This document shows, piece after piece, positions 45,961 to 56,020 of a stretch of 64,000 nt of DNA; within the stretch, counting starts at the first letter, position 1; each line of letters starts with the position of its first letter. Below the pieces are notes generated by a model. The model was not told where the DNA came from, ran no database searches, and saw only the letters and a program-made list of their open reading frames with translations. Where the stretch lies: the NCBI GenBank assembly GCA_016794365.1, contig JAEUKB010000037.1, positions 62,001-126,000 on the forward strand, in the 5' to 3' direction. The position numbers were made by a program, and so were the translations under genes. The DNA is from Myxococcales bacterium (GTDB taxonomy: Bacteria > Myxococcota_A > Polyangia > Palsa-1104 > JAEUJZ01).

Positions 45961-46004
45961 ATCCCTCCCGTGAGTCAAGCGGCTCGCGCGGAGGGATTTT
46001 TTTT
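45961..46004 (+). terminator. terminator after groEL
   Basis: Stem ATCCCTCC (45961-45968) with GGAGGGAT (45990-45997), a 21-base loop that can itself fold, and a run of eight T. It ends the groESL transcript just at the stop of the convergent epimerase gene. Confidence 0.85.
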
Positions 46005-46941
46005 AGAGCTGGTTCATTCGCGCTTCCGAGACAGCGCTCCACAGCGTTTCTTCGAGTCCGCGTCGAGGCGCCCACTGCACTTTGCTGCGGAACTGCCGGT
46101 CGGTGATGACGCACGGATAGCGGAAGAAGTCGATGAGGTAGCCGGGGAAGTTGCCGGTCATCCGCAAGAAGACATCCGCGACGGGAGCCGGGATCGGAAA
46201 GGTCTTGGCGCGCGTCAGCTCGATTGCGGTTCGCCACGGGACGGGCTCGTCGCTGCTGACGTTGTAGACGCCAACCAGATCTTGTCGCCACGCCGAGACA
46301 ATCGCTTCCGCCATGTCGTCTTCGTGCAGAAACTGCATCATTGGATTGAATCCAAGTAGATACGGTACGTGACGCAGCCTCAGAAACTGGGTCAGCGTGT
46401 TGTGCAGCTTGGGTCCAATCAGGTTCGTCGCGCGCAGCACGCAGGTCTTTACTTGCGGATGCCGATAGACCCACGTCGAAGACATGTTGTCCATCTGGAT
46501 CGCGTCGGCGAGCTGTGGAAACTGAACGCCTGCCCGCAGCGGCTCGTCCTCGGCAATCGGGATGTGATTCGACGGATGCGCGCCATAGATGTGAAACGTC
46601 GAGAGCACCACCAAGCTGCGCACCTTGTGCTGCACCGCCAGGTTCATGATCTTTTGGCTTCCGACGACGTTTAGATCGAAGCGCTTGCCCGCCGAGTCTT
46701 TGAGGCTAAACGCGCGTCCCAGGTGCATCACCGCGTCGAACGACTGGTGACGGAAGATGTCCTCGATGATGGTCTTGTTGTAGTGCGCGCGATGAACCTG
46801 GAGCTTTTGCAGCGACGGATCACGCGGCTCTTTCAGCTCTCGGTAGTCCACGCCGACCACCTGATGACCTTCCGCGAGCAGCTTCGACGCCACGAGCTGA
46901 GCCAGTCCACCTGCAATGCCGGTAATGAGGATGTGTGCCAC
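46003..46941 (-). CDS. NAD-dependent epimerase/dehydratase (extended SDR)
   Basis: A 312-residue SDR protein. The nucleotide site is HILITGIAGGLAQLVASKLL (TGxxGxxA), the active site is near LVVLSTFHIYGAH, and ATNLIGPKL follows as in nucleoside-diphosphate-sugar epimerases. It lies 11 bases behind the acyltransferase gene and so forms an operon with it. The substrate cannot be fixed; the pairing suggests lipid or glycolipid modification, which is inference. Confidence 0.8.
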   Translation of the reverse strand: MAHILITGIAGGLAQLVASKLLAEGHQVVGVDYRELKEPRDPSLQKLQVHRAHYNKTIIEDIFRHQSFDAVMHLGRAFSLKDSAGKRFDLNVVGSQKIMNLAVQHKVRSLVVLSTFHIYGAHPSNHIPIAEDEPLRAGVQFPQLADAIQMDNMSSTWVYRHPQVKTCVLRATNLIGPKLHNTLTQFLRLRHVPYLLGFNPMMQFLHEDDMAEAIVSAWRQDLVGVYNVSSDEPVPWRTAIELTRAKTFPIPAPVADVFLRMTGNFPGYLIDFFRYPCVITDRQFRSKVQWAPRRGLEETLWSAVSEARMNQL

Positions 46942-46952
46942 GGCAAAGACCT

Positions 46953-47888
46953 CTAAAAGAAGACCGAGCGACGCTGCGCCAGACCTTCGTTGACGAGCGC
47001 TTGAACGCGATCCTGGACCTGATCGACCTTGCGCTGGATGACGCTGTCTTCGTCGTCGAACGGACCGTCAAAGTGCATCGGCTCGCCGAAGTAGATGCGA
47101 AACTTCGTCGGCAGCGGAAAGTACGCAAGCGGTCCCAGCAGCGGCAAAAGCGGGCTGATCGGCATGTACGGAGCGTGCAGCAGCTTCGCCAGACCTTTCC
47201 AGTCGTGGATGCTGATGATCGACTCTTCCGCACCGATGACAGCGACGGGCACAACCGGAGTCTTCGTCTGAAGCGCCAGCCGCATAAAGCCGCGTCCAAA
47301 CGGAGCCAGCCGATAGCGCTGCTGATAGATCTTGCCGGAACCTTTGGCTCCCTCGGGAAACACCAAGATCGCCTGATCGTCTTCGAGCAGGTTTCGACAG
47401 TTGATCGGATCGCCGAGCACGACGCCGGAGCGCGCGAACATCTCGTTGACAAACGGCAGCGTCGAGACCCAGCGCTCGGCCATCGCACGCACCAGGCGCG
47501 GCGGCTTGGCTTGTAGCAGCGTCGCTTGCGCCACCACCAGCCCGTCAAACGGAAGCTGTCCCGAGTGATTCGGAACGATCAGCACGCGACCTTTCGGGAT
47601 GTTCTCGATGCCGAAGATCTCGGGCCGGAAGTAATCGTAGATGTGACGCGCCAGCGAGTAATAAAACTTGGCTTCCTGCGGCGAAAAACCCCACGGATCA
47701 AAGCCTTGGGAGTTTATCCGATTCGGAAGAGAGTCAATCGCCTGCGACACCATCGGATCGATCCAGTGATGCCGGGCATCCTTGGCGATCTGAAGCACGT
47801 TCGTCAGACGGGAAAGAATCTCATTCCACTTGAGCAAGAGATCGGGCGGAAGCTCTCGCGGGACCGAGTAAGTGGTGCTCTTTGGCAT
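46953..47888 (-). CDS. PlsC-like lysophospholipid acyltransferase
   Basis: A 311-residue membrane-associated acyltransferase. The catalytic block reads VPNHSGQLPFDG, with six rather than four residues between His and Asp, as in the NHSG-type subgroup; a second motif is LVFPEGAKGSGK. The N-terminus (MPKSTTYSVPRELPPDLLLK) is soluble and helical. ATG 47888 was chosen because a longer frame runs into the divergent lipoprotein gene; ATG 47900 is the alternative. It probably esterifies lysophosphatidic acid or a related acceptor and is first in the operon with the epimerase. Confidence 0.82.
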   Translation of the reverse strand: MPKSTTYSVPRELPPDLLLKWNEILSRLTNVLQIAKDARHHWIDPMVSQAIDSLPNRINSQGFDPWGFSPQEAKFYYSLARHIYDYFRPEIFGIENIPKGRVLIVPNHSGQLPFDGLVVAQATLLQAKPPRLVRAMAERWVSTLPFVNEMFARSGVVLGDPINCRNLLEDDQAILVFPEGAKGSGKIYQQRYRLAPFGRGFMRLALQTKTPVVPVAVIGAEESIISIHDWKGLAKLLHAPYMPISPLLPLLGPLAYFPLPTKFRIYFGEPMHFDGPFDDEDSVIQRKVDQVQDRVQALVNEGLAQRRSVFF

Positions 47889-48094
47889 ACCGGCTCTCAT
47901 CGCGGCGACGTGGCTTGGCCGCCCGAGCAATGTACCAGACCGAGCCCACGCCGGGAAAGTGCTGTAACCAGGCCTGGTTTCGGGCGCTGCGCAGGGTCGC
48001 AAGTCGGGCTGGATGTCGGGTGCTGCGCGCAGCTCGGCATTGGCGGGCTCTACCAGGCCAGGTCGAGGCCGGATTTTTTGATTAGAATGCAGCC

Positions 48095-48655
48095 ATGCGA
48101 ACACCGACTGCCTCTGTTTCGATCGGGTCACGCCTTGCGGCTGTGGCCGTTTTCCTGGGACTTGCTGCCAGCGGCTGCCAGCCCGACGCCTTCGACGTGA
48201 CGATCGACCTGCCCGAGCAGCGTCAGGTGGGTCAAGCAAACGGGACGCTTTCGACGCTGCTCCCTGCGCCGTTTGTCTTTACCGTGAACCTGTCCGACGA
48301 AGCGAAGATCCGCAATGCCAACCCGCCGCGTCAGGTGTTTATCAAAGACTTTTCGCTGGTGATCACCGGCACCTCGCGCGGCATCGGCGACATCGACACG
48401 TTCGACTACCTAAACACCGCCGAGTTTTTCATCGAGCCGACGCGCGTGGGCAGTGTGCTCCAGCGTGTGAAGGTGGCTGACATTCCTGCCAAAGAAGGTC
48501 CAGCGGGGCTCATCGCGCCACGTCTGGTCAGCAACCTGAACATCCTGCCGCTGCTTCAGGAAGGCGCTCAGCTTGTGACCACAGCGACGGGAAAAACGCC
48601 GACCGATGATGTGTCCTTTAACGGCACGATCGTCCTGGCCGTAGACGTGTTCTAA
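48095..48655 (+). CDS. outer-membrane lipoprotein of unknown function
   Basis: A 186-residue lipoprotein with a signal peptide ending LAASGC (Cys28 lipidated). The mature part is beta-rich (VTIDLPEQRQ, FVFTVNLSDEAK, VFIKDFSLVITGTSRG) and without a recognised domain. It has a divergent promoter region of about 200 bases towards the acyltransferase. Immediately after its stop a long array of hairpin repeats begins. Confidence 0.65.
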   Translation: MRTPTASVSIGSRLAAVAVFLGLAASGCQPDAFDVTIDLPEQRQVGQANGTLSTLLPAPFVFTVNLSDEAKIRNANPPRQVFIKDFSLVITGTSRGIGDIDTFDYLNTAEFFIEPTRVGSVLQRVKVADIPAKEGPAGLIAPRLVSNLNILPLLQEGAQLVTTATGKTPTDDVSFNGTIVLAVDVF

Positions 48656-48685
48656 GCAGCGTCCGATCTTGCGCGAATCAGAGTC

Positions 48686-48902
48686 ATCCAAGATGCCTCA
48701 TAGATAAGAGGAGTCTTGGATGCTTCATATTGAGTTCTCGACGAAGTGCAGCACGCAATAAGAGGCATATTAGATGCTTCATATTGCGCACTGACTGACG
48801 CGCGCCGCGAAATAAGAGGCATATTAGATGCTTCATATTGAGTGCTTGCTGACGCGCTCACGCAGGCTGCTCAATAAGAGGCATATCATCTGCTTCATAT
48901 TG
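48686..48902. repeat. array of four 29-bp hairpin repeats with unique spacers
   Basis: Copies of a 29-base unit beginning ATAAGAGGCATATTAG and ending GATGCTTCATATTG lie at 48704-48732 (degenerate centre), 48758-48786, 48812-48840 and 48874-48902. Spacers are 25, 25 and 33 bases and unrelated. Each unit folds: AATAAGAGGCAT pairs with ATGCTTCATATT, leaving the loop ATTAG. In the fourth copy the stem is kept while the loop is changed. The first copy sits in a longer dyad, ATCCAAGA (48686-48693) with TCTTGGAT (48714-48721). No cas gene is present. Confidence 0.9.
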
Positions 48903-48918
48903 CGCGGTGTCCGACGGT

Positions 48919-49944
48919 CTAGCTGATGGCGCGCGCCAGGGCAGGCAGGCTGCGATCGAAGCGATAGTTCGTGTTCATGTGACCATCGTCAAACTCTTCA
49001 TGAACCACGGAAAGGCCCAGCGCGCGCAGTCGAGACACCAGCTTTCGCGCCGCCAGATCCAAGTAGTATTCATCGCGCGTTCCGGCATCGATGAAGATCA
49101 GCTTGTGCTGGGCCAGCGCGTCGCGATAGCGCGCTTCACCACAGATCTCGACCGGATCGTAGCGAAGCCAGCGCGCAAAGACGGACTCGTCGATGGTTCC
49201 GTCGTGCCAGTTGATCGGCAGCGCAAACCCAAGCGGAGCACTGTCATCGGGACTGTACGCAGCCGCGCTTGCGAAGATGGTCATCACATCGAACAGATCC
49301 GACGGTCTTGGACCTTTTGCAGCCGCAAGCCAGGTCGTCAGCGCGCCTTCGGGACCGCCATAGCGACGGACACGACGACTGAACTTGAGCAGCTCGGGCG
49401 GCGTGGTCATGCGAAAGAAGCCGTCTCCGGCGTGACTGGCGACGGCGGAAAAGATCTCGGGATGGTTCATGCTGAGCCACAGCGCACCGATTCCACCCGA
49501 CGAGCGTCCGATGACAGCACGATGGGCCGCGCTGGCCAGTGTGCGCAGGCTGCGATCGACGAGCGGAACCACTTCGTTGACCAAGTGATCGCTGTAGTTT
49601 CCGAGCACGGGCGAGTTGACGTACTGACTGCCGCCGAGCGCGGTGTAGCAGTCGGGCAGCACGGTGATGAACTCGGGAATGCTGGGATCGGTCGCGAGCA
49701 GCCGGGCAATCCGTTCGTCGAGCGCTTCGGCGATCGGTGAGCGATTGAGCAGCTGATAGCCCGCGCCGGTAAACGAAGCCAGCACATACACCACCGGATA
49801 GCGACGGCTCGACTCTTGGTGATAGCTCGGCGGCAAGATGATGGGCACGGCGCGCTCGGTCGGATCGCCGTAGCGATTGCCGCAGAGCGCGATGCTAGAA
49901 ACCGTCAGGGATTCGACAGGGCAGGGCGGATGTTTCGTCGTCAC
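48919..49944 (-). CDS. alpha/beta-hydrolase esterase (esterase D-like)
   Basis: A 341-residue protein of the putative esterase family (Pfam Esterase). The nucleophile elbow is VIGRSSGGIGALWLSMNHPE (G-x-S-x-G), preceded by RRYPVVYVLASFTGAGYQLL and by LPDCYTALGGSQYVNS; the catalytic histidine is likely that in EEFDDGHMNTNYR near the C-terminus. No signal peptide is evident. The substrate is unknown; relatives hydrolyse feruloyl, glutathione or siderophore esters. It stands alone. Confidence 0.82.
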   Translation of the reverse strand: MTTKHPPCPVESLTVSSIALCGNRYGDPTERAVPIILPPSYHQESSRRYPVVYVLASFTGAGYQLLNRSPIAEALDERIARLLATDPSIPEFITVLPDCYTALGGSQYVNSPVLGNYSDHLVNEVVPLVDRSLRTLASAAHRAVIGRSSGGIGALWLSMNHPEIFSAVASHAGDGFFRMTTPPELLKFSRRVRRYGGPEGALTTWLAAAKGPRPSDLFDVMTIFASAAAYSPDDSAPLGFALPINWHDGTIDESVFARWLRYDPVEICGEARYRDALAQHKLIFIDAGTRDEYYLDLAARKLVSRLRALGLSVVHEEFDDGHMNTNYRFDRSLPALARAIS

Positions 49945-49989
49945 GCCTGCCGTGTATAGCAGGTTGGGAATCGCTGCAAGCTATCGTCG

Positions 49990-52900
49990 CTACGAGCCGC
50001 TCAAGATGCGCAGGATTTCGTCCGATTCTCGACTGAAGGCAAAGCGAAGGAGATCATCAATCTGCGCATCCGCCGACGGACCTTTGCGTCGCAGCGCCGC
50101 GACTGCCGCCGGGACGCTCCCGCACCACAGCAGGCCGAAGTAGTGGCTGCTCATCGTGAGCGCCGACGCGATGCCGTCGTAGTTTGGCACCGCTGCGTAG
50201 AACTCCATCGCCAGCGTCACCATCTGCGCGGTCAGCTTGCTAGGAATTGCTCGTCGCTGACGCTGTGCTTCGGCTTCGATTCGCTTGTCGGTGAAGCCAA
50301 TCGGCACATAGTCTTTGACCTGCTGACGGACGAGTCCACCGAACAGCACCGCCAGATCTTCCGACGACAAGCGCAGTGGCAAGTGAAGCTGGCTGTGCAG
50401 GATCTTGAGCAGACCACCGATCAGGAATCGTCGCTCTAGCTCGGATGCTCCGTCGATGAGCACACTCGACAGGATCAGCGCCGGAGGCTCCAGCGTTTCG
50501 ATGGTGTAGTGCGGCACCGCCTGACCGGCTTCGTTTTTGCCCTGCGCCGCCGTCAGATAGATGTCGAACTCTCCGACGCCGAGATCCGCCGCCAGCTTGT
50601 TGGCCAGATCGCGCACTGGATGTCCCGAGCGAGGCAGGCGCTCTTTGCGCTCGACGCCGAGTGCTTGCAGCTTGCGTCCGTCGCTGACATACAGCTTCCC
50701 GAGCGGTTCAGCCAAAAGCTTAAACAGCATGCGAATGCTCGACGAGACCACCGATGGATACAGCACATCGTCGAGCGCCGCGTCGCGCAGACCCGCTTTG
50801 GTGATCTCTTTGCGAGGCTGCGACTTTTCAAGCTGCGTCTGAATGTCTTTGGGCACCACGCCGCCAAACGCTGTGATCGCACCCGCTGCCAGGTGGGCTT
50901 GATCGCTGCGTCGCATCGTCAAGATGTGCAAGAGCGCTTGATGCACCGCTCCGTCGCGTGGCTTGGCCTGAAGCTGCGGACGGAACCGTCCTGCCGCCGC
51001 GTCGAGATGAAAGCGCAGCGACTGAACATCGTTGGTTCGTTCGTAATAGCGTCCCAGCTCGCGAATGGCGCTTAAATCGAGCGGATCGACCTCCACCGCC
51101 GAGCGCAGCGCTTCGAGTGCCCCACGAGAGTCCGCCGACAGCTCCGACAGACCGGCAATCCGGTGGTAGTAGCCAATCTTGCGCTGCTTGTCCTCGGTGT
51201 ACTTGACGAGTCGCTTGAGCAGCGGCAGCGTCTCTCCGGGTCGATTCTGCGACAGGAACAGATCCGCCAGCTTCGTCAGCGCCATCTGATTGGTCGGCTG
51301 AATCTGAATCACCTTGGTGTACGCGGCGATGGCTTGCTGCGGATCGTGGATCTGCTCGCTGAAGATTTCTCCGAGGAGAAGCTGCACAGCGAGGAGCTGC
51401 GTCGGACGCTTTTCAATCTGCGAATAGCGACGGAGCGGATCGATCGCGTGCTGCCACTCTCCGTCGTCGGCGTGCAGCTTGCCCAGGCAATACAGCGCCG
51501 CCGCTTGATTGGGCTGAAGACGCAGCGCTTCGCCCAGCTCGTACTTGGCGTGCGCACGATTTTGCAGCAGCCCAGCGTAGAGCTGACCCAGCTCGACGCG
51601 CAGTCCGACGATGCGTGCTTCGGACAGATCGGTGCGACGCAGACGGTCTTTGATAAGCTCAGCCAGCGCGCGAGCATCCTCGACGCTGGTGCTGCTGGTT
51701 GCGGCATAGGACAGACGAAGACGCTCGAACGCTTCTTCGCGATCGGGCTGAAGAGCCAGGCCTCGACGCAGCGCTTTGCGAGAGCGGGCCACGTCGGGAA
51801 CCAGGTTCTGCGCCAGCACGCCCGCCAGCATGTAGTGCAGATATCGCTCGTCGCTGTCGTAGAGCGTATCGGCGAGCTGTTCCGCCGCCGCGAGCGCCAC
51901 CGAGTAGCGCAGGTGCAGCAGCGCGTAGTGAAGCAGTCCGCGCAGCGTCGGATAATGATGCTTGGCCCGTGCGAGCGACGCTTGATACAGCGCAATCACC
52001 TGATCGGGATCGCTGCCGCTATTTGACGCAGCTTCCGCCGCGCGCAAAAGAAAGATCGCCGACCCCAGCTTCGCCGTCTGTTCCCCGGGACCGCTGCCAA
52101 TCGACAGCTCTCCGATGCGCTGCGACAGCTCGGCAAGCTGCGCTTGATCGTCGCGCAGCACCGCTCCTTCGTGCAAAAAGCGCAGCGCTGGACGGAACGT
52201 CTGATCCCGATACAGCGCCAGACGGAAGTCGTTTTCCATCTGATTGTGCGTCGCTTCGAGATCTCCGTCTTCTCGCCACAACAGTCGCTGACGCAGCCGC
52301 GCGCGATCCGAGCTGATGTGAACCGCAAACGGAGTATCCGTCGCCGTCAAGCCCATTTGCTCGTACAGATGGATCAGCTCGCCCCACTGCTCTCGGGCAA
52401 TGAAGTGTCGCTCGAGTGTACGCATCGCCAGGTGATTGTTGGCATCGACGGTGAGCACATTCCGATACGCCGTCACAATCGCTTCGCTGCGCTCGGCGGG
52501 ATCGTGAATCTGTAGGTTCGCGAGCAGCGCTTGTCGCTCGTAGGCCTGAACCCGCGTCGAGATCTCGGGCGCGTCTTTTAGCTCTGCGACGGTGTGCCGC
52601 GAAAGCTCGTCGAGCATTCCTGCCGAAAGATAAGCCTGCACCAGCTTCTGCTTGGCCACCGGATGACCCGGACGCAGCTCCAGTGCTTGCTGATAGCGCT
52701 CCGTCGCAGCCTTCGCTTTTCCTTGGGCTTCCAGCTGCTCACCCGAAAGCAAAAGCAGCGCATAGCGCGTATCCGAGTCGGGATTTTGCGACAGCTCTCG
52801 CTCGATGAGATCCAGCCCTTGTCCCGCTCGCCATGCCGTCACGTAGATCCAGTCGTCCAGCCCGATCAGGCTCGGCAGCGTGTCCGCCCACTTGCGCAGC

Positions 52901-55900
52901 TCGCGATAGGTCTTGAGTGCCAGCATTGGCTCGTCGGCATCGATCTCTTCCGCGAGTGCCAGCCTCGTTCCCCACAGCGGCTGCGATGGTCCACCTGGAT
53001 TGCGATCAAACTGCATACGCAGTCCCGACGTGACAAACCGACTGAGCGGGCTGCGACGAAGCGCCTGACGATCCGTGCTCTGTGCGCGCAGCGACAGCCG
53101 AAGCAGCGCGGGCAGATGACCGGGCTCTGCGAGCAGCGCTTGACGGAAGCTCTCTTCAACCGGACCACCCTCGGGCACCGACGTAGGCTGAAGCGACGAC
53201 AGCAAGCTACCGCGCGCAAACCACAGCGCCGCCGCTGCTTTGCCCTGCGCCACACCCGCCGCCGCATGGAGCACGTCGGACAGCTGCTGAAGCAGCGTCG
53301 GATCGGCCAAGCCACGCAGCCGTGTCGCAAGGTGCGCCAGCGTCCAGCTTCGGGCCGGAGCCAGCGTCGGCGCTACATCCGCCACCGCACTGGGAATCAG
53401 CGAGTCACTGAGCAGCACCTTGGCCGCTTCTTCATGCTGTCCGATGCGCAGAAGCTGCGACGCTGCCTCTTCGCGCAGCACGCGCCGACAGACTTCGGTG
53501 GCCACCGCCTCGGCAGCTTTTTGCGTAGCTGCAAGCAGCACCTGAGCCGCTTCCTTCGGGGCTCCCGCCGCAAGCTGGAGCGTCGCCAGTCGCTGCGCCG
53601 CTTCGTAAAAGTCCGGTCGCACCTTGAGCGCGCTCGTCAGTTCCTCCATCGCGAGTCGTCGGCCTTCGTCGCCCGGCTGCTGGGTCAGATGTAGCTCTGC
53701 CGCATACAGCAGCGCATAGGCTCCTTGACCGTCTGACGACTGACCGAGCTTCTGCCACAGCTTGAGCAAATCCGACGGACGACCCAGCTTATGACAGACC
53801 CGCGACAGAAGACGACTCGTCACTGCATCGACGGGAATATCGGTTGCGTTGCCGATCGACAGCGACTGAACCAGCGCTTGCTGCGCCGCTTCGTCTTGAC
53901 CGGCCCGTAGCCAGGCGCGACCCGCTCGCTGGAGCGCTTCGGCGCGCAGCCACGGATCTTTTTTGTACGCAGCCGCTTGCTGATAAAACGTCGCGCAGCT
54001 CGCAAAGTCCGTCGCTTGTTCGGCCCGCAGCGCCAGCACATCGCACGCAGCACCGTCTCCCAGCTTGGCGGCTTCTTGCAGCGCGGTCAGTTCTTCGGGA
54101 CCGCTTGATTTTTGCGCCACAAGGCCCCACAGCGCGGTTTTCAGTGCGGTGGGTGTTGCAAGTCCCGCCACGGTCTTTGCGGCCTTGGAAAGCGGCGCAG
54201 GCTCATCTTTGCGCAGTCTGGGCAATCGGCACGCCGTGCGCAGCAGTCCCAGGCCCGCAGACAGCGTTGGTTTTTGGCCCAGCGAGGCTTCGTAGCGCTG
54301 CACCGTAGCCTGATCGCGTCCCGACTGTTCATCGAGTCGCGCACGATGCACTTGCAGCGCCGGACGCAGCGGTCCTGCCAGCGTCGGAAGTGCCAGCACT
54401 CCGTCGAGCGTTGCGGTAAGCTCCGTCGCTCCGCCTTGTGCCAGCGCCACATCACTCTGCGAAAGCAGCGCCACGCTCTGGCCCACGCGGTGACTTCCAC
54501 GCGGAATTTCGGCCAAAAACGCCTGGGCAAGCTGCTTTGCTTCGGTTAGCTGCCCGGATGCTCGCAAAAGCTCGATGCGATGGAGCCGCAGGCCCGGTTG
54601 CTCGCTGATGCTGCTCTGGGCGTGCTCTTGCTCGATGAGCTGCGCCGCTTCATCGGGCTGCGCCATCGGTCCCGGCGCTTGCAGCAGACGACGCAGGCCA
54701 CGCAGCGCGGTCCGTGTCGATGGAGAAAGCTCCAGCGCGCGACGATAACGCTCGATCGCTTCTGACGGCTCACGCAGGGCTTCGGCATGACTGGCAGCAG
54801 CGAGCAGCAGCGACACTGTACGACTGCGATCGGTGCCCGGACTTGCCGCTTCTGCGTCGAGTAAGCTCTGCGCCATTCGTCGCGCAGCCGTCTCCAGCGC
54901 GGCTGGACCTGCGGCACACGGCGGCGGCGGCGGAAGGCTCTCGATGCTCGGCAGCGGCAGACGACGTGGCACAATCGGCGAGCCCTGGTTTCGCAGCGGC
55001 TGCGGCGATGCACTCGGCTGAATGGGCGGCAGCTCGGCCAGGCGCTCCACCTGCGGCTTCGTCGTCTGAGTCACCGAAGCTGAATCGACCGTCGATATAG
55101 ACGCGGGCGGCAGCGGCTCTTGCGTTGAAACGGGACGCTCGCTTGGCAGCGGCTTGACGACAGGCTCAACCTTGGCAAGCGGCGTCGATTCCAAGAGTGG
55201 CAGCGACGGGGGAGGCGGAAGTGATAGCTCCACCGACGGCTCGCTCTGCGGATGAGGCCGAGGTCCAGGCTCTGGCGACGCTGTGATCCCAAAACCCGGA
55301 ATGAAGTCCGTCAGAGACGCATCGCTGCTGGCTGACTTGGCTTCCTGCGCCGGAGCCGCGTCGATCTGAACATCGTACTCGTCGTCTTCTCCTTCGCCTT
55401 CCGGTTCCGCTTCAAAGCTGACGGACGGAGCAGACGATTCCGACGGAGCTGGCTCGCGCGGTGCCGAAGCTGTCGTCGCAGTCGCTTGAACCGTCGGAAG
55501 CGATGATGGAACCGGCAGTGCCAGGTCGGACAGCTCGCCGAGCGGCGCAACTTCTACGACGGCAGGCTTGACGGCAACGGGCTTTAGATCCGACCTCGAC
55601 GTGCTGGGACCAGGCTGCGACGGCGGAGCGGGCAGATCCAAGTCCAAGTCATCCAGCAGGCCGCCCGTTAGCAGCGGTGGCAGCGGTGCTGCGTCACCTT
55701 CCAGCGGCGGCAGCGCCAGCGGATCGAACGGCTTGGTGCTCGGTGCAGCAGGCTCGCTGGGCGGTGCAGAAAGCGCAGGCTCGGCTTTGACCGCAGCAGG
55801 CTCGGGCGCTTTCGTCGCAGCCGACGATGACGTGGCGGTCGGTGCGGCAACCACGGCTCTGCGTAGCTCCAGCGGGAGCTCGTCTTCGGAGTTAAACATC

Positions 55901-56016
55901 GGGCCCAAGCCGTCAGAAGCCTGATCCCAGTTGAAGTCGTCGTCGCCAAAGTCGAGATCGCTGAGCAGCGAGTCAGTTGGCGCGGGCTTCTTGCCGTCTT
56001 GATCAGCCGGAGGCAC
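49990..56016 (-). CDS. giant TPR protein, second gene of a tandem pair
   Basis: A 2008-residue protein. Residues 1 to about 370 are Pro/Ala/Ser-rich and disordered; from about 380 to 1700 there are very many tetratricopeptide units (for example YRRALELSPSTRTALRGLRR and AIAAYTKVIQIQPTNQMALT); the last 300 residues form a separate globular domain (LGKLYVSDGRKLQALGVERK up to LRILSGS). No signal peptide or membrane span is seen, so it is cytosolic, probably a scaffold. GTG 56016 has AAGGAG seven bases upstream, inside the end of the preceding gene; a TTG at 56034 is weaker. Confidence 0.75.
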   Translation of the reverse strand: MPPADQDGKKPAPTDSLLSDLDFGDDDFNWDQASDGLGPMFNSEDELPLELRRAVVAAPTATSSSAATKAPEPAAVKAEPALSAPPSEPAAPSTKPFDPLALPPLEGDAAPLPPLLTGGLLDDLDLDLPAPPSQPGPSTSRSDLKPVAVKPAVVEVAPLGELSDLALPVPSSLPTVQATATTASAPREPAPSESSAPSVSFEAEPEGEGEDDEYDVQIDAAPAQEAKSASSDASLTDFIPGFGITASPEPGPRPHPQSEPSVELSLPPPPSLPLLESTPLAKVEPVVKPLPSERPVSTQEPLPPASISTVDSASVTQTTKPQVERLAELPPIQPSASPQPLRNQGSPIVPRRLPLPSIESLPPPPPCAAGPAALETAARRMAQSLLDAEAASPGTDRSRTVSLLLAAASHAEALREPSEAIERYRRALELSPSTRTALRGLRRLLQAPGPMAQPDEAAQLIEQEHAQSSISEQPGLRLHRIELLRASGQLTEAKQLAQAFLAEIPRGSHRVGQSVALLSQSDVALAQGGATELTATLDGVLALPTLAGPLRPALQVHRARLDEQSGRDQATVQRYEASLGQKPTLSAGLGLLRTACRLPRLRKDEPAPLSKAAKTVAGLATPTALKTALWGLVAQKSSGPEELTALQEAAKLGDGAACDVLALRAEQATDFASCATFYQQAAAYKKDPWLRAEALQRAGRAWLRAGQDEAAQQALVQSLSIGNATDIPVDAVTSRLLSRVCHKLGRPSDLLKLWQKLGQSSDGQGAYALLYAAELHLTQQPGDEGRRLAMEELTSALKVRPDFYEAAQRLATLQLAAGAPKEAAQVLLAATQKAAEAVATEVCRRVLREEAASQLLRIGQHEEAAKVLLSDSLIPSAVADVAPTLAPARSWTLAHLATRLRGLADPTLLQQLSDVLHAAAGVAQGKAAAALWFARGSLLSSLQPTSVPEGGPVEESFRQALLAEPGHLPALLRLSLRAQSTDRQALRRSPLSRFVTSGLRMQFDRNPGGPSQPLWGTRLALAEEIDADEPMLALKTYRELRKWADTLPSLIGLDDWIYVTAWRAGQGLDLIERELSQNPDSDTRYALLLLSGEQLEAQGKAKAATERYQQALELRPGHPVAKQKLVQAYLSAGMLDELSRHTVAELKDAPEISTRVQAYERQALLANLQIHDPAERSEAIVTAYRNVLTVDANNHLAMRTLERHFIAREQWGELIHLYEQMGLTATDTPFAVHISSDRARLRQRLLWREDGDLEATHNQMENDFRLALYRDQTFRPALRFLHEGAVLRDDQAQLAELSQRIGELSIGSGPGEQTAKLGSAIFLLRAAEAASNSGSDPDQVIALYQASLARAKHHYPTLRGLLHYALLHLRYSVALAAAEQLADTLYDSDERYLHYMLAGVLAQNLVPDVARSRKALRRGLALQPDREEAFERLRLSYAATSSTSVEDARALAELIKDRLRRTDLSEARIVGLRVELGQLYAGLLQNRAHAKYELGEALRLQPNQAAALYCLGKLHADDGEWQHAIDPLRRYSQIEKRPTQLLAVQLLLGEIFSEQIHDPQQAIAAYTKVIQIQPTNQMALTKLADLFLSQNRPGETLPLLKRLVKYTEDKQRKIGYYHRIAGLSELSADSRGALEALRSAVEVDPLDLSAIRELGRYYERTNDVQSLRFHLDAAAGRFRPQLQAKPRDGAVHQALLHILTMRRSDQAHLAAGAITAFGGVVPKDIQTQLEKSQPRKEITKAGLRDAALDDVLYPSVVSSSIRMLFKLLAEPLGKLYVSDGRKLQALGVERKERLPRSGHPVRDLANKLAADLGVGEFDIYLTAAQGKNEAGQAVPHYTIETLEPPALILSSVLIDGASELERRFLIGGLLKILHSQLHLPLRLSSEDLAVLFGGLVRQQVKDYVPIGFTDKRIEAEAQRQRRAIPSKLTAQMVTLAMEFYAAVPNYDGIASALTMSSHYFGLLWCGSVPAAVAALRRKGPSADAQIDDLLRFAFSRESDEILRILSGS

Positions 56017-56020
56017 GTCT

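Noticed and set aside
48652..48861. A 69-codon minus-strand frame with repeated QYEASNMPLI units
   Set aside because: The peptide repeat only reflects the 54-base period of the hairpin repeats; the last repeat interval is 62 bases and breaks the frame, so coding is unlikely.
48686..48902. Calling the hairpin array a CRISPR locus
   Set aside because: Only four repeats, unequal spacers, one degenerate internal unit, and no cas gene or leader nearby; kept as a repeat array instead.
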